64,000 nucleotides of DNA from Pseudomonadota bacterium. Lineage in GTDB: Bacteria; Pseudomonadota; Gammaproteobacteria; Steroidobacterales; Steroidobacteraceae. Below the pieces are notes generated by a model. That model ran no database searches, was not told the DNA's origin, and worked only from the letters and a program-made list of their open reading frames with translations. Location of the stretch: positions 1 to 64,000 of the forward strand of contig JAFEFN010000013.1 of NCBI GenBank assembly GCA_018240525.1. Reading direction: 5' to 3'. Position numbers and translations under genes: made by a program. Below, piece after piece: positions 17,444 through 26,420 of the stretch (position 1 is the stretch's first letter; the number at the start of each line of letters is the position of its first letter).

Positions 17444-19119
17444 GCGACTTTGCCGGTACGGCCGCGGCGGTCGCCATCCGCGATGCGCTGGCCCGCTGCA
17501 ACGCCGGTGCCGCCTTCGGGCTGCCTGGCAGCCCGAACCATGCGTTGTTCCAGCGGCTGCGGGGCACCGACCCGCGGCTGATCGTACCGACGCACGAGCT
17601 CGCCGCGGCGTTCATGGCCGGCACGTTCGGCCGCATCGACGGACGGCCGGGGGTCCTGCTGACCATCCCCGGACCCGGCTTTGCCTTCGCGCTCCCGGGC
17701 ATCGCCGAGGCGTGGCAGGACTCGGCCCCGCTGCTGCACATCGTCGCGGCCGCCCCCGGCGGCCCGCATCAGCGGCATCGCCACCAGGCCCTGGAGCAGA
17801 ACGCCCTGGCACGCGCGGTGACCAAGGCCATGTTCGGGGTCAGCGACCCGGCGACGCTGGCCGCCACCATCGGGGCGGCCTACGAGACCGCGCGCGACGG
17901 GGAACCGGGGCCCGTCGTCGTGCAGCTCGGCGAACATGCCGAGACCTCTTCCCAGCGCAGGCCATTCGCAGCGGACGCAACCGCCGCCGGCGCCATCTGG
18001 CGGCGCATCCTCAGGGCGCGCCGGCCGGTGCTGCTGCTCGGCCAGGGGTGCGCGGAAGCCGCAGAGCCGATCAGCGCCTACGCGGCACGGACGGGCACGC
18101 CGGTGTTCACGACCGCCTCCGGTCGCGGCATCGTGCCGGAGAACTCGCCCTGGTGCCTGCCCTATGACAGCCTGCGCGGCGCCACGGCAGCGCTGAACGC
18201 GCTGCTCGGTGCAGCGGACCTGGTGATCGCCGTGGGTGCGCGCCTGGCCTACAACGGCACGGCAGGATTTGAATGGCAGCTGCCGCCGGAGCGGCTGGTG
18301 CATGTGGACGCGGGCGCCGAGAACCTCGATTGCATCTACCCGGCCTCGGCGACCGCGGTGATGCGCGCGGCGGAGTTCTTCGCCATGACCGAGAGCCAGG
18401 CGGCCCCGCGCAGCGGCTGGAGCGAACAGGACATCGCGCGGTGGCGCGCGCGGGTCGGTGCGGTGCACGAGCACCCGGCCGAACCGCTGATCGCCGGCGG
18501 CCCGGCGCCGGAGTTCTTCGCAACGCTGCGCAAGGCCCTCCCCGATGCGGCGCTGGTGGTCACCGACAGCGGCCTGCACCAGGTGATGGCACGGCGCTAC
18601 TTCGAGGTGCGCCACTCCCACGGGCTGCTGCTGCCGACCGACCTGCAATCGATGGGCTTCGGCCTGCCCTCGGCGCTGGCCGCCCGCCTGGCGGCCCCGT
18701 CCCGCCCGGTGATCGCCCTGGTGGGCGATGGCGGCATGCTGATGAGCGGACTGGAACTGGCCACCGCCGTGCGCGAGAACATCGATCTCACCGTGATCGT
18801 CTTCAACGACGGCTACCTGAACCAGATCCGCATGCAGCAACTGAACGACACCGGCCGGGACTTCGGGGTCACCTTGCCGACGCTGGACTTCCAGGCGCTG
18901 GCCGCCAGCGTCGGCGCGGTGCATGCGTTCTACGAGCCAGGCAATCCCGCGGTGCTGGCCGAGGCCGGTCGCCGGACCGGGGTCACGCTGATCGAGGTGC
19001 CGGTCGTGGACAGCCGCGCCGTGACTGCGGCGGCCCGCACGAGCCGCGTGAAGAGCTTCGTGCGCCGGGCGGTGGGCCAGCGCGCGGGCGGATTCCTGCG
19101 GCGGCTGCTGCGCCGCTAG
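17440..19119 (+). CDS. Thiamine-diphosphate-dependent enzyme (acetolactate synthase-like)
   Basis: This 559-residue protein has the three-domain layout of ThDP decarboxylases and acetolactate synthases. The catalytic Glu is in PTHELAAAFMAG (residue about 51), a central domain spans about 190-320, and the C-terminal ThDP/Mg motif is GDGGMLMSGLEL with downstream FNDGYLN. FAD-binding residues cannot be judged by eye. It probably decarboxylates a 2-oxo acid and may carboligate the product. ATG at 17440 overlaps the preceding stop, completing a coupled three-gene set. Real acetolactate synthase is unlikely: no small subunit is nearby and the context is accessory. Confidence 0.78.
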   Translation: MSDFAGTAAAVAIRDALARCNAGAAFGLPGSPNHALFQRLRGTDPRLIVPTHELAAAFMAGTFGRIDGRPGVLLTIPGPGFAFALPGIAEAWQDSAPLLHIVAAAPGGPHQRHRHQALEQNALARAVTKAMFGVSDPATLAATIGAAYETARDGEPGPVVVQLGEHAETSSQRRPFAADATAAGAIWRRILRARRPVLLLGQGCAEAAEPISAYAARTGTPVFTTASGRGIVPENSPWCLPYDSLRGATAALNALLGAADLVIAVGARLAYNGTAGFEWQLPPERLVHVDAGAENLDCIYPASATAVMRAAEFFAMTESQAAPRSGWSEQDIARWRARVGAVHEHPAEPLIAGGPAPEFFATLRKALPDAALVVTDSGLHQVMARRYFEVRHSHGLLLPTDLQSMGFGLPSALAARLAAPSRPVIALVGDGGMLMSGLELATAVRENIDLTVIVFNDGYLNQIRMQQLNDTGRDFGVTLPTLDFQALAASVGAVHAFYEPGNPAVLAEAGRRTGVTLIEVPVVDSRAVTAAARTSRVKSFVRRAVGQRAGGFLRRLLRR

Positions 19120-19125
19120 CCGGTC

Positions 19126-20238
19126 ATGGGAGCCCGCAGCCTGCAGCGAGGCCTGTCACGCCGCAGCGTGCTCGCCGGCGGTGCGGTCCTCGCCCTCGGC
19201 GCACTCGCCGCGGGCGTGGCGCGGCGCCGCCTCGGCGCCACTTCCTACGAGAATGGCGCGGGGCTGCCCGTGCGGACCCCGCAGATCGTGGGGATTGAGG
19301 GGACGATGCCCTATCGAGGTTTCGGCGCCACGGGGCTCAAGGTCTCGGAGGTCGGCTTCGGCGCCTGGGGCATCGGCGGCCGCGCCTACGGGCCGGTGGC
19401 GCGCGCCGAGGCGCTGAGCAGCCTTGCGCGCGCGGAGGAACTGGGCTGCAACCTCGTCGATACCGCCGTGGTCTATGGCGACTCCGAGGCGGTGCTCGGG
19501 GAGTTCCTCAAGGGAAGGCGCAGCCGCTGGATCCTCTCGACCAAGTACTCCTTCCAGCCCGCGGGGATGACGGCGACCCTGGAGGCGCAGCTGCGGCGCC
19601 TCGGCACCGATGTCATCGACTTTTACCAGCTGCATTCGATGCCCGAAGACGACCGCACCTTCGAGGAACTGTTCGCGCTGAAGAAGGCCGGCAAGGTGCG
19701 CTTCGTCGGCGTCTCGCTCTACAACGCACACGACATCGACGGGGTGCTGGCGCGGCCCCTCATCGATGGCATCCAGGTGCCTTTCAGCCTGCTGGACCCC
19801 GACCCGTTCCTGCGCCGCATCGCGGCGCTTCGCCAGAGTCGGCTGGCCGTCCTGGTGCGCTCCAGCCTCAAGGAAGGCTTCCTCACGGGCAAGTTCAGGC
19901 GCGATGCGACCTTCGCCGCGCCGGACCAGCGACATGAGTGGCCGGCCGCCCGGATCGCCGCCACGGTGGACCAGGTCGAGCGCTTCCGCTTCCTGGAAGA
20001 CGAGATGCACTCCATGGTGCGCGCCGCCGTGGCCTATCCGCTGTCCTTCCCGGAGGTCTCCACGGTGCTCCTCGGCACGAAAAGCCGCGCCCAGGCCGAG
20101 GAGAACTTCGGCGCCATTCCCGGCGCGCGCCTGAGCCATGCCGCCCTCGAGCGCGTGTGCGCGCTGCAGGAGGAGATGGACCTGGGCAACCGCGAGACCC
20201 CCGGCGGCCTGCTCAGGCGACTCCTCGGCCGCTACTGA
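19126..20238 (+). CDS. Aldo/keto reductase with Tat-type leader
   Basis: This 370-residue protein starts with an N-terminal twin-arginine-like leader (LSRRSVLAGG followed by a hydrophobic stretch to about residue 32). From about residue 62 an aldo/keto reductase domain follows, with the Asp-Tyr pair in NLVDTAVVYGDSE, the Lys in ILSTKYSF and the His in YQLHSM. The family reduces aldehydes and ketones with NADPH. Export through the Tat system would imply a folded cofactor-loaded enzyme in the periplasm. It begins six bases after the thiamine enzyme and is probably co-transcribed with it. Confidence 0.8.
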   Translation: MGARSLQRGLSRRSVLAGGAVLALGALAAGVARRRLGATSYENGAGLPVRTPQIVGIEGTMPYRGFGATGLKVSEVGFGAWGIGGRAYGPVARAEALSSLARAEELGCNLVDTAVVYGDSEAVLGEFLKGRRSRWILSTKYSFQPAGMTATLEAQLRRLGTDVIDFYQLHSMPEDDRTFEELFALKKAGKVRFVGVSLYNAHDIDGVLARPLIDGIQVPFSLLDPDPFLRRIAALRQSRLAVLVRSSLKEGFLTGKFRRDATFAAPDQRHEWPAARIAATVDQVERFRFLEDEMHSMVRAAVAYPLSFPEVSTVLLGTKSRAQAEENFGAIPGARLSHAALERVCALQEEMDLGNRETPGGLLRRLLGRY

Positions 20239-20277
20239 AACTGGCTCGCCGTGCCGGCCAGCCGGTACCCTAGCGCC

Positions 20278-21264
20278 ATGCACAAGATCTGCATCGTCGG
20301 TGCCGGGGCAGTCGGTGGCTACCTCGGGACGCGGCTCGCCGAGGCCGGCGTGGCACAGGTCAGCGCCCTGGCCCGCGGGACGACCCTGAGCGCCCTGCGC
20401 GACCATGGCTGGCGCCTCATCGACGACGGCGCCACGGTGAGCGCACCGGCCGCCCTGGCCTCCGACGACCCCCGTGCGCTCGGCCCCCAGGACGTGCTGA
20501 TTCTCGCGGTGAAGGCGCCCGCGCTGGCCGCGCTCGCGCCGATCCTCGGGCCCCTCATCGGCCCCGAGACGATCATCCTGCCGGCGATGAACGGCGTGCC
20601 GTGGTGGTTCGCCCATGGTCTTGCCGCACTCGGTGATGCGCCCCTGACCAGCGTCGACCCCGGGGGCGCCATTGCCGCCGCGCTGCCGCTGCGCCAGGTG
20701 GTGGGGTGCGTGCTCCACCTGAGCGCCTTCACTTCCGCGCCCGGCATCAGCGCGGTGCGCACGGGCCGCGGCCTGATCATCGGCGAGCCCGACGGCACGG
20801 ATTCGCCGCGCGTGCGCGAGCTGGGGAGAACCCTCACGCGGGCCGGCTTCGATGTCACCTGCTCGTCACGGATCCGTTACGAGATCTGGTACAAGCTCTG
20901 GGGCAACATGACCATGAATCCCATCTCCGCGCTGACCGGCGCGGACGTGGGCCAGGTCCTGAGCGACCCGCTGCTGCGCGAGTTCAGCTCCGCGGCCATG
21001 CGCGAGGCTGCGCTGGTCGGCGAGCGCATCGGCTGCCGCGTCAGCGAATCTCCCGAAGATCGTCAGCAAGTGACCCTAAAGCTCGGAGCCTTCAGGACTT
21101 CCATGCTGCAGGATGTCGAGGCTTCGCGGCCCATCGAGCTCGACGCGCTCGTCGGCGCGGTGCGCGAGATGGCCGCGCGCGTGGGCGTCGCCACGCCCAT
21201 GATCGATGCGCTCTTCGGCCTCACGCGGCTCTTCGGCCGCGTGCGCGGAATTTATACCCGGTAA
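20278..21264 (+). CDS. 2-dehydropantoate 2-reductase (ApbA/PanE family)
   Basis: This 328-residue protein has the dinucleotide motif ICIVGAGAVGGYLGTRLAEAG at the start. The C-terminal ketopantoate reductase domain shows IRYEIWYKLWGNMTMNP, with the conserved lysine and Asn, and later QDVEASRPIELDALVG. PanE makes D-pantoate for CoA synthesis, but many family members outside pan operons act on other 2-oxo acids. With the 2-hydroxyacid dehydrogenase and ThDP enzyme nearby, a role in 2-oxo-acid chemistry is possible. ATG at 20278 gives the canonical N-terminus; the longer frame from 20251 is rejected. Confidence 0.83.
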   Translation: MHKICIVGAGAVGGYLGTRLAEAGVAQVSALARGTTLSALRDHGWRLIDDGATVSAPAALASDDPRALGPQDVLILAVKAPALAALAPILGPLIGPETIILPAMNGVPWWFAHGLAALGDAPLTSVDPGGAIAAALPLRQVVGCVLHLSAFTSAPGISAVRTGRGLIIGEPDGTDSPRVRELGRTLTRAGFDVTCSSRIRYEIWYKLWGNMTMNPISALTGADVGQVLSDPLLREFSSAAMREAALVGERIGCRVSESPEDRQQVTLKLGAFRTSMLQDVEASRPIELDALVGAVREMAARVGVATPMIDALFGLTRLFGRVRGIYTR

Positions 21265-21427
21265 AAATCGGCGGGTTTTCCCGCAGAAAAATCGCGCGCC
21301 GCACGCCGCGCGCTGTCGCCGATCGCGTACGTCTCTCTGTCGAGACATTTGAAATGCATGCGCTCACGCGATTTACTGCGCGCCCACGCAGAGTGGCGTA
21401 GCCGCTGGGCATCGCGCAGTAGTGCGT

Positions 21428-21541
21428 CCACTGCAAGGAAAGCAAACCGTCGCACGACGGGGACGCAGGAGCACCGCGCGACGCTGCAACCGTAAGCGCT
21501 ACGGTTGACGCCGTCCGATCCGGCCAGCGGGGACATCGTTC
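21428..21541 (+). ncRNA. Probable cyclic-di-GMP-I (GEMM-I) riboswitch aptamer
   Basis: The core GEMM-I elements are present. AAGCAAACC (21440-21448) leads into a short hairpin CCGTC/GACGG (21447-21460), and GGGGACGCA (21459-21467) follows at once. A second hairpin with AACCGTA/TACGGTT arms (about 21488-21506) and a GGCCAGCGGGG tract (about 21521-21533) resembling the tetraloop-receptor side complete the pattern. It sits 55 bases before the start of a secreted Ig-repeat protein, a common GEMM-I target in proteobacteria. The second helix is longer than usual, which lowers certainty. The 21265-21427 stretch before it holds only a GCGGG/CCCGC hairpin near 21271-21287. Confidence 0.7.
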
Positions 21542-21595
21542 ACGCAGCCGGCCTGCTCTCCCCTAGTGCTCCACGATGACGTTAAGGGGACGCAC

Positions 21596-22852
21596 GTGAC
21601 TGAAAACTACCTGACCCAGCGCGCGCCGCGGTGGCGCGTGCTCCTGAGCTCTTTGGCCATTGCAGGCGCCTGGTGGACGCAGGCGCAGCCGGCCGAGGCG
21701 ACCACCACCACCCTGACGATTTCCGGCACGCCGCCGAGTACCGTGGCCGCCGGCAGCACCTACACCTTCACTCCCACGGTAACCGGCTCGGGCGGCCGCA
21801 CGCTCTCGTTCGCAATCGTGCAGAAGCCTTCCTGGGCGACCTTCAACAGTGCCACCGGCACGCTCACTGGCAAGCCGACCTCTGCCAACGTCGGCACCTA
21901 CAAGAGCATCGAGATCGGCGTCAACAACGGCCTGAGCTCGGCGATCTCCAATGTCTTCTCCATCCAGGTCACTTCCGGCAGCACCACTTCGACACCGCCG
22001 CCCACGACCTCGACCAGCGGCCCGCTGACGATCTCGGGCACGCCGGCGAGCAGCGTGGCCGCCGGCAGCGCCTACTCCTTCACGCCCACGACCTCGGGCA
22101 GCGGCGGGCGCACGCTGTCTTTCTCAATCGTGCAGAAGCCCTCGTGGGCGAGCTTCAGCAGCACCACCGGGCAGCTGTCGGGTACGCCGACCTCGGCCAA
22201 CGTCGGCTCCTACCCCAGCATCGAGATCATGGTGAACAACGGCCTGTCGGTGGCGCTGCTGAAGACGTTCGCGATCCAGGTGACGAGCTCGGGCACCACC
22301 TCCTCGGCCTCGACGGTGACGATCTCCGGCACGCCCCCGTCCTCGGTGACGGCGACCAGCAAGTACAGCTTCCAGCCGACCGCCAAGGACTCGGCCGGCA
22401 AGGCGTTGTCTTACTCGGTGAAGAACGCGCCCAGCTGGGCGAGCTTCAGCATTGCCAGCGGCCTCTTGTCGGGGACGCCGACGACCGCGCAGGTGGGCAC
22501 CTACTCCGGGATCCTGATCACCGCGAGTGACGGCACCGCCTCGAGCTCGCTGCCATCGTTCGCGATCACGGTGAAGAGCCTGACATCGACAACGGGGTCC
22601 GCCACGCTGAGCTGGACGGATCCGACCAAGAATACGGATGGCAGCCCGCTGACCAACCTGGCCGGCGTGAACATCCACTACGGCAGCTCGCCCTCCGCCC
22701 TGACCCAGACGATCCAGGTCGCGGGCACGAGCCTCGGCAGCTACACCATCAGCAACCTGACGGCAGGCACCTGGTACTTCGGCGCCGCGGCTTACACGAC
22801 CAGCGGTGTCGAGGGCGCGATGTCGAACATCGGCAACAAGACGATCCAGTAA
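21596..22852 (+). CDS. Secreted protein with three putative Ig (He_PIG) repeats and a fibronectin III-like end
   Basis: This 418-residue exported protein has a GTG start at 21596, preceded by AAGGGGA. A signal peptide (RVLLSSLAIAGAWW, cleavage near AEA-TT) is followed by three similar repeats of about 95 residues. Each starts with TISGTPP/AS and contains a KPSWASF-like block and GTPTSANVG, typical of putative Ig/cadherin-like He_PIG domains. Ser/Thr/Pro-rich linkers separate them. The last about 85 residues (SATLSWTDPT to the end) look like a fibronectin type III module. No enzyme motif is seen; adhesion or matrix function is likely. The upstream riboswitch suggests cyclic-di-GMP control, consistent with biofilm or surface attachment. 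Confidence 0.85.
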   Translation: MTENYLTQRAPRWRVLLSSLAIAGAWWTQAQPAEATTTTLTISGTPPSTVAAGSTYTFTPTVTGSGGRTLSFAIVQKPSWATFNSATGTLTGKPTSANVGTYKSIEIGVNNGLSSAISNVFSIQVTSGSTTSTPPPTTSTSGPLTISGTPASSVAAGSAYSFTPTTSGSGGRTLSFSIVQKPSWASFSSTTGQLSGTPTSANVGSYPSIEIMVNNGLSVALLKTFAIQVTSSGTTSSASTVTISGTPPSSVTATSKYSFQPTAKDSAGKALSYSVKNAPSWASFSIASGLLSGTPTTAQVGTYSGILITASDGTASSSLPSFAITVKSLTSTTGSATLSWTDPTKNTDGSPLTNLAGVNIHYGSSPSALTQTIQVAGTSLGSYTISNLTAGTWYFGAAAYTTSGVEGAMSNIGNKTIQ

Positions 22853-22861
22853 GGATCCGTT

Positions 22862-22889
22862 CGCCGGCGCGCGGCAGCGCGCGCCGGCG
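22862..22889. terminator. GC-rich hairpin between convergent genes
   Basis: Eleven-base perfect arms, CGCCGGCGCGC (22862-22872) and GCGCGCCGGCG (22879-22889), enclose a six-base loop. It lies between the stops of two convergent genes and has no T-run on either side, so it may be a Rho-assisted or bidirectional terminator. Confidence 0.45.
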
Positions 22890-22910
22890 GACACCCGCTT
22901 TCGCGAGCGC

Positions 22911-24647
22911 TCAGGGCTTCCAGCTCCATTCATCGGCGCTGGCGCGGCAGCCCCCGCCCGCGGCCTGCTTCCAGCCGCGCCCGCGTACCACCCGACCGCT
23001 GGGTGCGCCGGTCGCCTCGCCCGCCCGCAGCGCGCGTATCCCATTGATCCAGACGTCCTCGACGCCGGTGGCGAGCTGCGCCGGCTTCTCGTAGGTGGCG
23101 TGGTCCTGGACGGTGGCAGGATCGAACAGCACCACGTCCGCGAAGTTGCCGGCCTTCAGCGTGCCGCGGTCGCTCAGGAACAACGTCTGCGCCGGCAGCC
23201 CGGCGAGCTTGCGCACCGCCTGCTCGAGGCTGAGCGCATGCTCGTCGCGCGCATACCTGGCCAGCACCCGCACGAAGTTGCCGTAGGCACGCGGGTGGCT
23301 GTTCGACTTGAGGAAGACGCCTTCCGGGGCCGGCGCGGCCTCATCGGACCCGAAGCTCACCCAGGGCAGGGCGACTTCGCGGCGCACGTTGTCCTCGGAC
23401 ATGAGGAAGTAGGCGACGCCGACGCGTGAGCCGTCCTCGATGACGAGGTCGATCGCCGCATCTTCGGGGCTCACCCCGCGCGCCTGCGCCACCTCGGCCA
23501 GCGTCTTGCCCGTCAGCGGCTTGAGCGCGGGGTTCTTGAACGCGAGCAGCAGCATGCCCTTCGGTCCTGCGGCGCTGTAGAGATTCTCCCAGGAGGATGC
23601 CGGATCGCGCATCTCGGCCGCCACGCGCTTGCGCACCGCGGGGTCCTTCAGGCGGGCGATCCAGGCCTCCAGGCCGCCGTCCTGCACCCACGGCGGCATG
23701 GCCGCATCCAGTCCCGTGGCACCGGCGGTGTACACGTACATGTCCGCGGTCAGGTGCACGCCGCGGGCGCGCGCCTCCTCGACGGTCTTGATCAGCGGAT
23801 CGATCTTCGGCCAGTTGCGCTGCCCTGCGACCTTGAGGTGGAAGATCTCGGCGGGCGCGCCGGAGGCCGCCGAGATGTCGATGGTCTCCTGCACCGCCTC
23901 GATCAGCCGGTCGCCCTCGCTGCGGATGTGGGCGCTGTAGATGCCGCCGCAGCGCGCCGCCTCGCTGGCGAGAGCCACCAGCTCCGGGGTCTTCGCGTAG
24001 GTGTTGGGCGCATAGATGAGCGCGGTCGTGACGCCCATTGCACCCTCCTCCATGGCCTGGTGGACCAGCTGCCGCATCTGCTCCAGCTGCGCCGGCGTGG
24101 GCTGCACGTCCACCTCCCCCAACACGTTGGTACGCACGGTCCCCGCACCCACGTAGGAGGCGACGTTGGGTGTGACGCCGCGGCGCTGCAGGCCGTTCAG
24201 GTACTCCCCCAGCGTGTTCCAGTCGATGTCGTACTTGACGTCGGCCTCGCGCTGCAGCGCCAGCGCCTTCATCTTCGGCGACAGCGGGCCCATCGAGTCC
24301 TCGCCCAGGACCTCCAGGGTCACGCCCTGGCGCAGATCGCTCAGCCCCCGCGGATCCACCAGGAGCGATTCTTCCGGGTGAGCCAGCATGTTGATGAAGC
24401 CGGGCGCGACCGCCTTGCCGTGGGCGTCGATGCGCTCGCGCGCCGGCAGCGGCGCCTTCGGCCCGACATAGCTGATGCGGTCGCCCGTGATGCCGACATC
24501 GCCGACGAAGGACGGGTTGCCCGAGCCGTCGTAGATGCGCCCACCGGTGATGAGGATGTCGTAGCCGGTCGCGGGCTTGGCCTGCACGCCCGCCGCGAGC
24601 GGCAAGGAGAGCAGCAGAAGCGTGAGCGGGATGCCGCGGACTGTCAT
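22911..24647 (-). CDS. N-acyl-D-amino-acid deacylase family amidohydrolase, exported
   Basis: This 578-residue protein has a signal peptide (VRGIPLTLLLLSLPLAAG, cleavage near VQA-KP). It then carries a D-aminoacylase-type amidohydrolase domain: ILITGGRIYDGSG at the beta-sandwich start, PGFINMLAHPEESL where this family carries the metal-binding region, YSAHIRSEGDRLIEAV, and FHLKVAGQ. A C-terminal SDRGTLKAGNFADVVLFDP is the classic amidohydrolase end. It would hydrolyse N-acyl-D-amino acids or related amides in the periplasm. ATG at 24647 follows GGGGGAGGT; the longer reading from 24683 is rejected. It is transcribed away from its neighbours as a single gene. Confidence 0.85.
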   Translation of the reverse strand: MTVRGIPLTLLLLSLPLAAGVQAKPATGYDILITGGRIYDGSGNPSFVGDVGITGDRISYVGPKAPLPARERIDAHGKAVAPGFINMLAHPEESLLVDPRGLSDLRQGVTLEVLGEDSMGPLSPKMKALALQREADVKYDIDWNTLGEYLNGLQRRGVTPNVASYVGAGTVRTNVLGEVDVQPTPAQLEQMRQLVHQAMEEGAMGVTTALIYAPNTYAKTPELVALASEAARCGGIYSAHIRSEGDRLIEAVQETIDISAASGAPAEIFHLKVAGQRNWPKIDPLIKTVEEARARGVHLTADMYVYTAGATGLDAAMPPWVQDGGLEAWIARLKDPAVRKRVAAEMRDPASSWENLYSAAGPKGMLLLAFKNPALKPLTGKTLAEVAQARGVSPEDAAIDLVIEDGSRVGVAYFLMSEDNVRREVALPWVSFGSDEAAPAPEGVFLKSNSHPRAYGNFVRVLARYARDEHALSLEQAVRKLAGLPAQTLFLSDRGTLKAGNFADVVLFDPATVQDHATYEKPAQLATGVEDVWINGIRALRAGEATGAPSGRVVRGRGWKQAAGGGCRASADEWSWKP

Positions 24648-24741
24648 GGGTACCTCCCCCGTGCCGGGTGCGCAGGATAACACCGGCAGCGGTGGCGGCG
24701 CCGCCGGAGGCTCGCTCCAGCGGCGCCGGGTCCGGAAGGGT

Positions 24742-25284
24742 TCAGTGCCCGGTCGCGTCCCCGCGGCGGCTGGCCTCGAACAGGAACCAGGTGCGCCGCT
24801 CGGTCTCGTCGATCCAGACTTCGATCAGGCTCGCCGTGGCGATGTCGTTGTGCTCATCGCATACCGCATGCACCTCGCGCAGGCGGGCGGCGAGCGCCTT
24901 GTTGTCCTCGCGCAGCTCGGCCAGCATGTCCAGCGGTTGCACGTAGTCGGCGTCGTTGTCCGCGACGCGCTGCATGCGGGCGATGTGGCCGATCGAGCGC
25001 AGCGTGTTGCCGCCGATCTTGCGGATGCGCTCGGCGATGGGGTCGGTCATCGCGTACAGCTGGTCGGCCTGCTCGTCCAGCAACAGGTGGTAGTCCCGGA
25101 AGTGCGGGCCACTCATGTGCCAGTGGAAGTTCTTGGTCTTCAGGTACATCGCGAACACGTCCGCGAGGATGGCGTTCATCCCGCCGCCGATGTCGCGCGT
25201 CGCCGCCGGCTTCAGGTCGGTGGGCGTGACCAGCGGACTGGCGCGCCGCTGGGCGAGTTCTGCTCGGTTCGTTTTCTTGGCCAT
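24742..25284 (-). CDS. dps: Dps-family DNA-binding ferritin-like protein
   Basis: This 180-residue Dps-type mini-ferritin stores iron and protects DNA from peroxide during starvation. The ferroxidase site is visible across KTKNFHWHMSGPHFRDYH and LDEQADQLYAMTDPIAER, which hold the conserved His, Asp and Glu residues. A basic N-terminus (AKKTNRAELAQRR) could bind DNA. I chose ATG at 25284; 14 extra residues from 25326 are unlikely to be coding. It is monocistronic. The 271-base gap before the next gene (25285-25555) shows no clear feature. Confidence 0.9.
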   Translation of the reverse strand: MAKKTNRAELAQRRASPLVTPTDLKPAATRDIGGGMNAILADVFAMYLKTKNFHWHMSGPHFRDYHLLLDEQADQLYAMTDPIAERIRKIGGNTLRSIGHIARMQRVADNDADYVQPLDMLAELREDNKALAARLREVHAVCDEHNDIATASLIEVWIDETERRTWFLFEASRRGDATGH

Positions 25285-25555
25285 GATGGGTTCCCGTGGT
25301 GAGACGCAGATTGACGGATCGATCATTCCGCAGCAGCCGCCGCGACGTGCGGCCCTACGTGTTTCCCGGAAGGAGGGCCTCCCGCAACCGCACAGATGAT
25401 AAGGGCCTGATGCGACGGGTGTCGCCCCGGGCGTCAGGCGCGTGATTCCGAAGACGGCTCAGGTCACGGCCGCGCTCTCATCACCGCTCGACCCCGGGAC
25501 GGGGAGCAAGGATCAGAAAATGCGCCGGCCCGGGGTGCGTCCGGCCGTCCTGTCC

Positions 25556-26281
25556 TCAGTCGATCACGCTGAACCGGTTCAGCTCCCGGCGGCAGTCGCG
25601 CCAGTCGGGCAGCAGTTCATCCATGAAGCCGTGGAAACGGCGGTTGTGGCGCCGTTCGAAGAAGTGCACCAGTTCGTGCACGACCACGTACTCGAGGCAG
25701 CGGGGTGGACGCTTGATCAGGTCGAGGTTAAGCCAGATGCGGCGCGCGCGCGCGTTGCAACTTCCCCAGCGCGTCTTCATCTGCCGCACCCGGATCTCGG
25801 CAACTTCGATGCCGAGGCGCGGTTCCCACTGCGTCACCAGCGTCGTCAGCTCGGCGCGCAACTGCCGCCGATACCAGATGGCGAGCACCTCCGCCCGCGC
25901 GGCGCCGTCCAGCCCCGGCGGTACGCTCATCTTCAGGAGTCCGTCCCCGGTGACCTCGACCTGGGTGGCGCCGGGCGCCTCGGCCACCACGAGCGCCAGG
26001 GCGTGGCCCCGATAGTAGTGGGTCTCCCCGGATGTGAACTGACGCTGCCGGCCCTGGTGCCGCCGTTCCAGTTCCGCCCGCTTGCGCACGATCCAGCCGA
26101 AGCGCGAGATGACGAAGTTGCGGACGGTGCGCTCATCGAGCCGCAAGGGCGCGGCCACACGGACCTCTCCGTGCGGTGCGTAGACCCCGATGCGCAGGTT
26201 GCGGATGTTCCGGCGCACGAACTGCATCGGGATGCCGCCCACCGTCCATGTGCGTGCCGGGACATTCTTCCTTGTCTCCAC
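25556..26281 (-). CDS. YgjP-like (DUF45) metallopeptidase
   Basis: This protein of about 241 residues has the zinc motif VVHELVHFFERRHNRRFH, comprising HExxH plus a downstream His, and MKTRWGSCNARARRIWLNLDL before it. Both are hallmarks of the YgjP/SprT-like M48-related domain. The family's role is poorly known; it sometimes accompanies restriction or DNA-repair systems, which are absent here. The GTG start at 26281 is used, while ATG at 26227 (M-Q-F-V) is a shorter option. It is divergent from the PQQ dehydrogenase. Confidence 0.8.
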   Translation of the reverse strand: METRKNVPARTWTVGGIPMQFVRRNIRNLRIGVYAPHGEVRVAAPLRLDERTVRNFVISRFGWIVRKRAELERRHQGRQRQFTSGETHYYRGHALALVVAEAPGATQVEVTGDGLLKMSVPPGLDGAARAEVLAIWYRRQLRAELTTLVTQWEPRLGIEVAEIRVRQMKTRWGSCNARARRIWLNLDLIKRPPRCLEYVVVHELVHFFERRHNRRFHGFMDELLPDWRDCRRELNRFSVID

Positions 26282-26420
26282 GCGGGGCAGTGTAGCCGGC
26301 TTGCGCTGCCTTTACTCGAGGCTCTCATCAGCGCTGCCGCCACCGCAGCGGGGGTGGGCGATCGTGTACGATGCGACGAGCCTGCGACCCCTACCAGTGA
26401 GCCCGCGTTTGACCGGCGCA

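Noticed and set aside
17239..18924. A 561-codon minus-strand open frame
   Set aside because: It is antisense to the thiamine-diphosphate enzyme, with biased composition and no motif.
17440..19119. Calling the thiamine-diphosphate enzyme a biosynthetic acetolactate synthase (ilvB)
   Set aside because: No small-subunit gene or other branched-chain gene is near, and the context is an accessory operon.
21566..21595. An upstream start adding ten residues to the Ig-repeat protein
   Set aside because: GTG at 21596 has AAGGGGA at good distance and leads straight into the signal peptide.
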